From Nymphaea colorata (Eukaryota; Streptophyta; Magnoliopsida; Nymphaeales; Nymphaeaceae), in contig NW_022204848.1 in NCBI RefSeq assembly GCF_008831285.2, forward strand, positions 1 through 51,050: DNA of 51,050 bases, in the 5' to 3' direction. Shown here piece after piece: positions 1 to 9,466 of this stretch. The position numbers were made by a program, and so were the translations under genes. Each line of letters starts with the position of its first letter. Within the stretch, counting starts at the first letter, position 1. The notes under the pieces were generated by a model. It searched no databases and was not told where the DNA came from. It saw only the letters and a program-made list of their open reading frames with translations.

Positions 1-3
1 AAT

Positions 4-118
4 GATCACACATACTTAATTGAATGTGCTTAACTTATTGTTACATCCATGTTGCTTGATTAAGTGAACTGAAATCACAAGTTTGTATGAAAATGAATGT
101 GATTCGAGTGATTCATTT
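4..118 (+). repeat. Type A monomer (representative)
   Basis: 115 bp, from GATCACACATACTTAATTG to GTGATTCATTT. Seven direct copies occur per unit; in unit 1 these are at 4, 333, 901, 1247, 1729, 2078 and 2646, nearly all exactly 115 bp. An eighth, inverted copy lies in the terminal block. The second half shares GAAATCACAAGTTTGTATG with types B and C, showing common ancestry, while the first 35 bp are type-specific. Confidence 0.9.
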
Positions 119-232
119 GGTGTCTTATAGTTAACCTAACGTGTTTCACATGTTATTACATCCATGATCAATGATTTAAATAATAAAACTCACAAGTTTA
201 TATGGATATAAAGGAGACCTATGCATTAGTTT
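119..232 (+). repeat. Type B monomer (representative)
   Basis: 114 bp opening with GGTGTCTTATAGTTAACC. It contains TGTTATTACATC and ends near GGATATAAAGGAGACC and GCATTAGTTT. Other B copies in unit 1 are at 673, 1016, 1844 and 2417, with truncated ones at 1560 and 2761. The copy at 1844-1963 is 120 bp because of a short local duplication giving TTAGTTTAGTTTG. Confidence 0.88.
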
Positions 233-332
233 GATCCTTCTAGTTTGTACGATAAGTTGAACATGTTGTTACATCTATAGTGATCGATGCACAAGTTCAC
301 ATCAATACGAGTGGGATTTAAGTGATTCAATT
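233..332 (+). repeat. Type C monomer (representative, shortened)
   Basis: Opens with GATCCTTCTAG and ends GTGATTCAATT. Full-length C copies (786-900, 1131-1246, 2531-2645) are 115-116 bp. They contain GATCTAAAGGATTGAAATC, part of which is deleted here. C always follows B and precedes A in direct orientation. Confidence 0.86.
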
Positions 333-447
333 GATCACGCATATTTAATTGAATGTACTTAACTTGTTGTTACGTTTATATTAAATGATTTAGTAAATTC
401 AAATCATAGGTTTATATGAAAATGAATGGGATTCGAGTGATTCATTT

Positions 448-557
448 GGTGTCTTACAGGTAACTTAATGTGTTTCACTTGTTATTACATACATTTGATC
501 ACTTATGTTTAATCGAGAGATTATGTGATTCATTTTTACTTGTTCTTACATACATTT
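448..557 (+). repeat. Composite B* monomer (representative)
   Basis: 110 bp. It starts as a B monomer (GGTGTCTTACAGGTAAC) but after TTACATACATTT switches to an A/D-like head (GATCACTTATGTTTAATC), then returns to CTTGTTCTTACATACATTT and runs into D. Equivalent copies are at 1361-1470 and 2193-2302, both also 110 bp. In the 2193 copy the string CACTTGTTATTACATATATT occurs at 2221 and again at 2282. B* is therefore best explained by a 61-bp tandem duplication across a B-D junction. Confidence 0.8.
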
Positions 558-672
558 GATAACTTATATTTAATTGAATGTGCGTAACCATTTGTTACAT
601 ACGTATAGAATGACTTAGTGGCTTGAAAAAAGAAGTCCGTTTGGAAATGAATGAGAGTCAAGTCACTATATT
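558..672 (+). repeat. Type D monomer (representative)
   Basis: 115 bp, from GATAACTTATATTTAATTG to GTCACTATATT. D starts like A (TTTAATTGAATGTGCG) but its middle is distinct: CCATTTGTTACATACGTAT, AGAATGACTTAGTGGC, then CGTTTGGAAATGAATGAGAG. Further copies are at 2303-2416 (114 bp) and truncated at 1471-1559. It only occurs between B* and B. Confidence 0.85.
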
Positions 673-900
673 GGTCCCTTATAGTTAATCTAATGTATTT
701 CACTTGTTATTACATCTATAATGAATGATTTAAATGGTTGAAATCACAAGTTTATATGGATACAAATGGTTGAAGTCACTATATTTGTACACGTGTAGTT
801 AGTCCGATGAGTTGAATTTGTTGTTACATCTATAGGAACGTTCTAAAGGATTGAAATCACATGTTCGTACGAATACAAGTGAGATTTAAGTGATTCATAT

Positions 901-1728
901 AATCATGCATACTTAATTGAATGTGTTTAACTTGTTGTTACGTCTATAATAAATGATTTAGTAGATTGAAATCACAAGTTTGTGCGAAAATGAATGAGAT
1001 TCGAGTGATTCATTTGGTGTCTTGTAGTTAACCTATTGTGTTTCACTTGTTATTACATCTTTGATCAATGATTTAAATGATTAAAACTTACAAGTTTGTA
1101 TGGATATAAAGGAGACCTATGCATTAGTTTGATCCCTTGTAGTTAGTTCAATAAGTTGAACTAGTTCTTACATCTATGGTGATCGATGTAAGGAATTGAA
1201 ATCACAAGTTCGTATCAATACGAGTGGGATTTAAGTGATTCATTTTATCACACATACGTAATTGAATGTGCTTAACTTGTTGTTACGTCTATATTAAATG
1301 ATTTAGTAGATTAAAATCATAGGTTTGTATGAAAATGAATGATATTGGAGTGATTCATTTGGTGTCTTGTAAGTAACCTAATGTGTTTCACTTGTTATTA
1401 CATATATTTGATCACTTATATTTAATTGAGAGATTAAGTGATTCATTTTCACTTGTTATTACATATAATTGATCACTTGTATTTAATTGAATGTGCGTGA
1501 CCATTTCTTACTTACGTATAGAATGACCTAGTGGCTTTGATACCAGAAGTTCGTTTGGAATACATATATAATGAATGATTTAAATGATTGAAATCACATG
1601 TTCATGTGGATACAAACGCGTGTAGTTAGTCCGATGAGTTGAATTTATTGTTACAACTATAGTGCACGATCTAAATGATTGAAATCACAAGTTCGTATCA
1701 ATACAAGTGCGATTTAAGTGATTCAAAT
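901..1728 (+). repeat. Octamer 2 of HOR unit 1, internally deleted
   Basis: Monomers: A 901-1015, B 1016-1130, C 1131-1246, A 1247-1360, B* 1361-1470, D 1471-1559 (3' end missing), B 1560-1615 (5' half missing), C 1616-1728. The A-to-A step is 482 bp instead of 568, so about 86 bp were lost across the D-B junction, where GTTCGTTTGGAA joins TACATATATAATGAATG. All core units share the deletion, so it predates the amplification. Confidence 0.87.
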
Positions 1729-2645
1729 GATCACACATACTTAATTGAATGTGCTTAACTTGTTGTTACATCCATATTGCTAGATTAAGTGAATTCAAAT
1801 CACAAGTTTGTGTGAAAATAAATGAGATTTGAGTGATTCATTTGGTGTCTTATAATTAACCTAATGTGTTTCACTCGTTATGACATCTATGATCAACGAT
1901 TTAAACGATAAAAACTCACAAGTTTATATGGATGTAAAGGAGACCTATGGATTAGTTTAGTTTGATCCCTTGTAGTTTGTTCAATAAGTTGAACATGTTG
2001 TTACATCTCATTCATTTGTATCCATACGCACACTAAATCACTCGTCTCGATACGAGTGAGATTTAAGTGATTCATTTGATCACGCATACTTAATTGAATG
2101 TGCTTAACTTGTTGTTACGTCTATATTAAATGATTTAGTATATTGAAATCATAGGTTTGTATGGAAATGAATGAGATTTGAGTGATTCATTTGGTGTCTT
2201 GTAGGTAACCTAATATGTTTCACTTGTTATTACATATATTTGATCACATATATTTAATTGAGAGATTAAATGATTCATTTTCACTTGTTATTACATATAT
2301 TTGATCAATATATTTAATTGAGTGTGCGTAGCCATTTGTTACATACGTATAGAATGACTTAGTGGCTTGAAATAAGAAGTTCGTTTGGAAATGAATGAGA
2401 GTCAGGTCATTAAGTTGGTCCCTTACAGTTAATCTAGTGTATTTCACTTGTTATTACATCTATAATGAATGATTTAAATGATTGAAATCGCAAGTTCATA
2501 TGGATACAAATGGGATCTATGCATTACTTTGAATGCGTGTAATTAGTCCGATGAGTTGAATTTGTTGTTACATCTATAGTGAACGATCTAAAGGATTGAA
2601 ATCACGCGTTCGTACCAATACAAGTGAGATTTAAATGATTCATAT
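1729..2645 (+). repeat. Octamer 3 of HOR unit 1
   Basis: Monomers: A 1729-1843, B 1844-1963, C 1964-2077 (its middle replaced by a short inverted segment), A 2078-2192, B* 2193-2302, D 2303-2416, B 2417-2530, C 2531-2645. It is the longest octamer. Its B*-D module is the partner of 448-672 in the recurrent crossovers seen in units 13 and 15-17. Confidence 0.87.
2009..2057 (+). repeat. Short inverted segment and 6-bp-stem hairpin inside C monomer
   Basis: TCATTTGTATCCATACGC is the reverse complement of a B-type GGATACAAATGA stretch, so about 40 bp are in minus orientation inside a C monomer. Its right edge forms a small hairpin at 2040-2057: stem ACTCGT/ACGAGT with loop CTCGAT. Units 2, 3 and 6-10 lack the G of this loop; units 1, 4, 5 and the flank copies (36376, 37158, 40279, 46806) retain it. 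The inversion is present in every unit that retains this monomer. Confidence 0.75.
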
Positions 2646-2837
2646 GATCATGCATGCTTAATTGAATGTGTTTAACTTGTTGTTACATCTATATTAAATG
2701 ATTTAGTAGATCGAAATCACAAGTTTGTATGAAAATGAATGAGATTCGAGTGATTCATTTGGTGTCTTATGGTTTACCTAATGTGTTTCACTAGTTGTTA
2801 CATTTATAATGATTCTTAATACGGATGTCCTTAACAA

Positions 2838-2944
2838 GTGATTCATTTGGTGTCATATAGTTAACCTAATGTGTTTCACTTGTAATTTAATTGAATGTGC
2901 TTAACAAGTGAATTAGGTTAACAATAGGGCACCAAATGAATCAC
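2838..2944. repeat. Fold-back hairpin with perfect 15-bp outer stem
   Basis: GTGATTCATTTGGTG at 2838-2852 is the exact reverse complement of CACCAAATGAATCAC at 2930-2944. Inside, GTTAACCTAAT with CACTTGT pairs with ACAAGTG and ATTAGGTTAAC, leaving a loop of about 20 nt around 2884-2903. This is the inner part of the larger palindrome, where the two orientations meet. Confidence 0.85.
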
Positions 2945-3084
2945 TCAAATCTCATTCATTTTCATGCAAGCCTGTGATTTCAATCTACTAAATCATTTAA
3001 CATGGATATAACAATAAGTCAAGTACATTCAATAAAGTATGCGTGATCATATGAATCACTTAAATCTGACTCGTATTGGTACGA
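2904..3084 (-). repeat. Inverted C-end/A/B-start block
   Basis: Read on the minus strand this is the end of a C monomer (TCGTACCAATACGAGTCAG), a whole A monomer (GATCACGCATACTTTATTG onward) and the beginning of a B monomer (GGTGCCCTATTGTTAACC). Diagnostic bases that separate it from the direct A at 2646 include CTTTATTG versus CTTAATTG and AGGCTTGCATG versus AAGTTTGTATG. These markers trace conversion events in units 14, 15 and 18. Confidence 0.88.
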
Positions 3085-3156
3085 CTATAGTGCACGATCT
3101 AAAGGATTGAAATTACAAGTTCGTATCAATACAAGTGCGATTTAAGTGATTCAAAT

Positions 3157-6100
3157 GATCACACATACTTAATTGAATGTGCTTAACTTATTGTTACATC
3201 CATGTTGCTTGATTAAGTGAACTGAAATCACAAGTTTGTATGAAAATGAATGTGATTCGAGTGATTCATTTGGTGTCTTATAGTTAACCTAACGTGTTTC
3301 ACATGTTATTACATCCATGATCAATGATTTAAATAATTAAAACTCACAAGTTTATATGGATATAAAGGAGACCTATGCATTAGTTTGATCCTTTCTAGTT
3401 TGTACGATAAGTTGAACATGTTGTTACATCTATAGTGATCGATGCACAAGTTCACATCAATACGAGTGGGATTTAAGTGATTCAATTGATCACGCATATT
3501 TAATTGAATGTACTTAACTTGTTGTTACGTTTATATTAAATGATTTAGTAAATTCAAATCATAGGTTTATATGAAAATGAATGGGATTCGAGTGATTCAT
3601 TTGGTGTCTTACAGGTAACTTAATGTGTTTCACTTGTTATTACATACATTTGATCACTTATGTTTAATCGAGAGATTATGTGATTCATTTTTACTTGTTC
3701 TTACATACATTTGATAACTTATATTTAATTGAATGTGCGTAACCATTTGTTACATACGTATAGAATGACTTAGTGGCTTGAAAAAAGAAGTCCGTTTGGA
3801 AATGAATGAGAGTCAAGTCACTATATTGGTCCCTTATAGTTAATCTAATGTATTTCACTTGTTATTACATCTATAATGAATGATTTAAATGGTTGAAATC
3901 ACAAGTTTATATGGATACAAATGGTTGAAGTCACTATATTTGTACACGTGTAGTTAGTCCGATGAGTTGAATTTGTTGTTACATCTATAGGGAACGTTCT
4001 AAAGGATTGAAATCACATGTTCGTACGAATACAAGTGAGATTTAAGTGATTCATATAATCATGCATACTTAATTGAATGTGTTTAACTTGTTGTTACGTC
4101 TATAATAAATGATTTAGTAGATTGAAATCACAAGTTTGTGCGAAAATGAATGAGATTCGAGTGATTCATTTGGTGTCTTGTAGTTAACCTATTGTGTTTC
4201 ACTTGTTATTACATCTTTGATCAATGATTTAAATGATTAAAACTTACAAGTTTGTATGGATATAAAGGAGACCTATGCATTAGTTTGATCCCTTGTAGTT
4301 AGTTCAATAAGTTGAACTAGTTCTTACATCTATGGTGATCGATGTAAGGAATTGAAATCACAAGTTCGTATCAATACGAGTGGGATTTAAGTGATTCATT
4401 TTATCACACATACGTAATTGAATGTGCTTAACTTGTTGTTACGTCTATATTAAATGATTTAGTAGATTAAAATCATAGGTTTGTATGAAAATGAATGATA
4501 TTGGAGTGATTCATTTGGTGTCTTGTAAGTAACCTAATGTGTTTCACTTGTTATTACATATATTTGATCACTTATATTTAATTGAGAGATTAAGTGATTC
4601 ATTTTCACTTGTTATTACATATAATTGATCACTTGTATTTAATTGAATGTGCGTGACCATTTCTTACTTACGTATAGAATGACCTAGTGGCTTTGATACC
4701 AGAAGTTCGTTTGGAATACATATATAATGAATGATTTAAATGATTGAAATCACATGTTCATGTGGATACAAACGCGTGTAGTTAGTCCGATGAGTTGAAT
4801 TTATTGTTACAACTATAGTGCACGATCTAAATGATTGAAATCACAAGTTCGTATCAATACAAGTGCGATTTAAGTGATTCAAATGATCACACATACTTAA
4901 TTGAATGTGCTTAACTTGTTGTTACATCCATATTGCTAGATTAAGTGAATTCAAATCACAAGTTTGTGTGAAAATAAATGAGATTTGAGTGATTCATTTG
5001 GTGTCTTATAATTAACCTAATGTGTTTCACTCGTTATGACATCTATGATCAACGATTTAAACGATAAAAACTCACAAGTTTATATGGATGTAAAGGAGAC
5101 CTATGGATTAGTTTAGTTTGATCCCTTGTAGTTTGTTCAATAAGTTGAACATGTTGTTACATCTCATTCATTTGTATCCATACGCACACTAAATCACTCG
5201 TCTCATACGAGTGAGATTTAAGTGATTCATTTGATCACGCATACTTAATTGAATGTGCTTAACTTGTTGTTACGTCTATATTAAATGATTTAGTATATTG
5301 AAATCATAGGTTTGTATGGAAATGAATGAGATTTGAGTGATTCATTTGGTGTCTTGTAGGTAACCTAATATGTTTCACTTGTTATTACATATATTTGATC
5401 ACATATATTTAATTGAGAGATTAAATGATTCATTTTCACTTGTTATTACATATATTTGATCAATATATTTAATTGAGTGTGCGTAGCCATTTGTTACATA
5501 CGTATAGAATGACTTAGTGGCTTGAAATAAGAAGTTCGTTTGGAAATGAATGAGAGTCAGGTCATTAAGTTGGTCCCTTACAGTTAATCTAGTGTATTTC
5601 ACTTGTTATTACATCTATAATGAATGATTTAAATGATTGAAATCGCAAGTTCATATGGATACAAATGGGATCTATGCATTACTTTGAATGCGTGTAATTA
5701 GTCCGATGAGTTGAATTTGTTGTTACATCTATAGTGAACGATCTAAAGGATTGAAATCACGCGTTCGTACCAATACAAGTGAGATTTAAATGATTCATAT
5801 GATCATGCATGCTTAATTGAATGTGTTTAACTTGTTGTTACATCTATATTAAATGATTTAGTAGATCGAAATCACAAGTTTGTATGAAAATGAATGAGAT
5901 TCGAGTGATTCATTTGGTGTCTTATGGTTTACCTAATGTGTTTCACTAGTTGTTACATTTATAATGATTCTTAATACGGATGTCCTTAACAAGTGATTCA
6001 TTTGGTGTCATATAGTTAACCTAATGTGTTTCACTTGTAATTTAATTGAATGTGCTTAACAAGTGAATTAGGTTAACAATAGGGCACCAAATGAATCACT

Positions 6101-6311
6101 CAAATCTCATTCATTTTCATGCAAGCCTGTGATTTCAATCTACTAAATCATTTAACATGGATATAACAATAAGTCAAGTACATTCAATAAAGTATGCGTG
6201 ATCATATGAATCACTTAAATCTGACTCGTATTGGTACGACTATAGTGCACGATCTAAAGGATTGAAATTACAAGTTCGTATCAATACAAGTGCGATTTAA
6301 GTGATTCAAAT
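3157..6311 (+). repeat. HOR unit 2 (3155 bp)
   Basis: Full canonical unit. Its single length difference from the 3156-bp form is the missing G in the C-monomer hairpin loop near 5204 (TCTCATACGAG). The inverted block is at 6059-6239. No substitution from neighbouring core units was noticed. Confidence 0.95.
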
Positions 6312-9300
6312 GATCACACATACTTAATTGAATGTGCTTAACTTATTGTTACATCCATGTTGCTTGATTAAGTGAACTGAAATCACAAGTTTGTATGAAA
6401 ATGAATGTGATTCGAGTGATTCATTTGGTGTCTTATAGTTAACCTAACGTGTTTCACATGTTATTACATCCATGATCAATGATTTAAATAATTAAAACTC
6501 ACAAGTTTATATGGATATAAAGGAGACCTATGCATTAGTTTGATCCTTTCTAGTTTGTACGATAAGTTGAACATGTTGTTACATCTATAGTGATCGATGC
6601 ACAAGTTCACATCAATACGAGTGGGATTTAAGTGATTCAATTGATCACGCATATTTAATTGAATGTACTTAACTTGTTGTTACGTTTATATTAAATGATT
6701 TAGTAAATTCAAATCATAGGTTTATATGAAAATGAATGGGATTCGAGTGATTCATTTGGTGTCTTACAGGTAACTTAATGTGTTTCACTTGTTATTACAT
6801 ACATTTGATCACTTATGTTTAATCGAGAGATTATGTGATTCATTTTTACTTGTTCTTACATACATTTGATAACTTATATTTAATTGAATGTGCGTAACCA
6901 TTTGTTACATACGTATAGAATGACTTAGTGGCTTGAAAAAAGAAGTCCGTTTGGAAATGAATGAGAGTCAAGTCACTATATTGGTCCCTTATAGTTAATC
7001 TAATGTATTTCACTTGTTATTACATCTATAATGAATGATTTAAATGGTTGAAATCACAAGTTTATATGGATACAAATGGTTGAAGTCACTATATTTGTAC
7101 ACGTGTAGTTAGTCCGATGAGTTGAATTTGTTGTTACATCTATAGGGAACGTTCTAAAGGATTGAAATCACATGTTCGTACGAATACAAGTGAGATTTAA
7201 GTGATTCATATAATCATGCATACTTAATTGAATGTGTTTAACTTGTTGTTACGTCTATAATAAATGATTTAGTAGATTGAAATCACAAGTTTGTGCGAAA
7301 ATGAATGAGATTCGAGTGATTCATTTGGTGTCTTGTAGTTAACCTATTGTGTTTCACTTGTTATTACATCTTTGATCAATGATTTAAATGATTAAAACTT
7401 ACAAGTTTGTATGGATATAAAGGAGACCTATGCATTAGTTTGATCCCTTGTAGTTAGTTCAATAAGTTGAACTAGTTCTTACATCTATGGTGATCGATGT
7501 AAGGAATTGAAATCACAAGTTCGTATCAATACGAGTGGGATTTAAGTGATTCATTTTATCACACATACGTAATTGAATGTGCTTAACTTGTTGTTACGTC
7601 TATATTAAATGATTTAGTAGATTAAAATCATAGGTTTGTATGAAAATGAATGATATTGGAGTGATTCATTTGGTGTCTTGTAAGTAACCTAATGTGTTTC
7701 ACTTGTTATTACATATATTTGATCACTTATATTTAATTGAGAGATTAAGTGATTCATTTTCACTTGTTATTACATATAATTGATCACTTGTATTTAATTG
7801 AATGTGCGTGACCATTTCTTACTTACGTATAGAATGACCTAGTGGCTTTGATACCAGAAGTTCGTTTGGAATACATATATAATGAATGATTTAAATGATT
7901 GAAATCACATGTTCATGTGGATACAAACGCGTGTAGTTAGTCCGATGAGTTGAATTTATTGTTACAACTATAGTGCACGATCTAAATGATTGAAATCACA
8001 AGTTCGTATCAATACAAGTGCGATTTAAGTGATTCAAATGATCACACATACTTAATTGAATGTGCTTAACTTGTTGTTACATCCATATTGCTAGATTAAG
8101 TGAATTCAAATCACAAGTTTGTGTGAAAATAAATGAGATTTGAGTGATTCATTTGGTGTCTTATAATTAACCTAATGTGTTTCACTCGTTATGACATCTA
8201 TGATCAACGATTTAAACGATAAAAACTCACAAGTTTATATGGATGTAAAGGAGACCTATGGATTAGTTTAGTTTGATCCCTTGTAGTTTGTTCAATAAGT
8301 TGAACATGTTGTTACATCTCATTCATTTGTATCCATACGCACACTAAATCACTCGTCTCATACGAGTGAGATTTAAGTGATTCATTTGATCACGCATACT
8401 TAATTGAATGTGCTTAACTTGTTGTTACGTCTATATTAAATGATTTAGTATATTGAAATCATAGGTTTGTATGGAAATGAATGAGATTTGAGTGATTCAT
8501 TTGGTGTCTTGTAGGTAACCTAATATGTTTCACTTGTTATTACATATATTTGATCACATATATTTAATTGAGAGATTAAATGATTCATTTTCACTTGTTA
8601 TTACATATATTTGATCAATATATTTAATTGAGTGTGCGTAGCCATTTGTTACATACGTATAGAATGACTTAGTGGCTTGAAATAAGAAGTTCGTTTGGAA
8701 ATGAATGAGAGTCAGGTCATTAAGTTGGTCCCTTACAGTTAATCTAGTGTATTTCACTTGTTATTACATCTATAATGAATGATTTAAATGATTGAAATCG
8801 CAAGTTCATATGGATACAAATGGGATCTATGCATTACTTTGAATGCGTGTAATTAGTCCGATGAGTTGAATTTGTTGTTACATCTATAGTGAACGATCTA
8901 AAGGATTGAAATCACGCGTTCGTACCAATACAAGTGAGATTTAAATGATTCATATGATCATGCATGCTTAATTGAATGTGTTTAACTTGTTGTTACATCT
9001 ATATTAAATGATTTAGTAGATCGAAATCACAAGTTTGTATGAAAATGAATGAGATTCGAGTGATTCATTTGGTGTCTTATGGTTTACCTAATGTGTTTCA
9101 CTAGTTGTTACATTTATAATGATTCTTAATACGGATGTCCTTAACAAGTGATTCATTTGGTGTCATATAGTTAACCTAATGTGTTTCACTTGTAATTTAA
9201 TTGAATGTGCTTAACAAGTGAATTAGGTTAACAATAGGGCACCAAATGAATCACTCAAATCTCATTCATTTTCATGCAAGCCTGTGATTTCAATCTACTA

Positions 9301-9466
9301 AATCATTTAACATGGATATAACAATAAGTCAAGTACATTCAATAAAGTATGCGTGATCATATGAATCACTTAAATCTGACTCGTATTGGTACGACTATAG
9401 TGCACGATCTAAAGGATTGAAATTACAAGTTCGTATCAATACAAGTGCGATTTAAGTGATTCAAAT
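6312..9466 (+). repeat. HOR unit 3 (3155 bp)
   Basis: Full canonical unit lacking the hairpin-loop G, like unit 2. The inverted block is at 9214-9394. I saw no difference from unit 2 by eye. Confidence 0.95.

Larger units (their letters stand above)
4..900 (+). repeat. Octamer 1 of HOR unit 1: A-B-C / A-B*-D-B-C
   Basis: Monomers: A 4-118 (115 bp), B 119-232, C 233-332 (100 bp, lacking about 15 bp around AAGGAATTGAAATC), A 333-447, B* 448-557 (110 bp), D 558-672 (115 bp), B 673-785, C 786-900. Boundaries come from the recurring openings: GATCAYRCATA for A, GGTGTCTT or GGTCCCTTA for B, GATCCYTTGTAG or a GTGTAGTTAGTCC variant for C, and GATMAMTTAT for D. The same trimer-plus-pentamer pattern follows twice more. 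Confidence 0.88.
2611..3084. repeat. Large imperfect palindrome in each HOR unit
   Basis: Left arm about 2611-2795 (end of C, all of A, start of truncated B). Right arm 2904-3084 is the same stretch inverted, starting at ACAAGTGAATTAGG and ending GGTACGA. A hand alignment over about 150 bp gives roughly 18 mismatches, mostly transitions, or about 88% identity. The spacer is about 108 bp. All core units carry it at the equivalent place. It could form a hairpin or cruciform; no function is shown by the sequence. Confidence 0.85.
4..3156 (+). repeat. HOR unit 1 (3153 bp), reference copy
   Basis: First complete unit, used here as the map reference. Order: octamer 1 (4-900), octamer 2 (901-1728), octamer 3 (1729-2645) and terminal block (2646-3156). 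It is 3 bp shorter than the 3156-bp form because of single-base deletions near 183 (AATAATAAAA instead of AATAATTAAAA), near 237 (CCTTCT instead of CCTTTCT) and near 825 (TAGGAACG instead of TAGGGAACG). It keeps the G in the hairpin loop near 2049. The inverted block is at 2904-3084. Positions 1-3 are the tail of the preceding unit. Confidence 0.96.
2646..3156 (+). repeat. Terminal block of HOR unit 1 with inversion
   Basis: Layout: A 2646-2760; truncated B 2761-2848 (88 bp); a second B start 2849-2882; a short A/D-like piece (TAATTTAATTGAATGTGC) to about 2903; inverted B-start/A/C-end 2904-3084; and a direct C 3' part 3085-3156 leading into the next A. The direct repeat ACCTAATGTGTTTCACT occurs at 2776 and 2864, 88 bp apart, and was used for a deletion in unit 12. 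Confidence 0.86.

Noticed and set aside
2244-2447. Minus-strand open frame of 67 codons repeated identically in nearly every unit (for example 2244-2447, 5399-5602, 8554-8757)
   Set aside because: It lies across B*, D and the start of B and is conserved only because the units are near identical. In diverged copies (37348-37551, 49281-49484) most codon changes alter the residue. At 48372-48575 a similar frame appears in the octamer-1 module after a 1-bp deletion. It resembles no family I know and no promoter or splice context supports it.
2838-2944. Rho-independent terminator or regulatory RNA hairpin
   Set aside because: The stem is AT-rich, there is no following T-run or adjacent gene, and the structure is explained by head-to-head satellite monomers.
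2611-3084. Terminal inverted repeats of a MITE or other DNA transposon
   Set aside because: Both arms are ordinary satellite monomers (C-end, A, B-start). There is no target-site duplication or foreign interior; the inversion is internal to the satellite.
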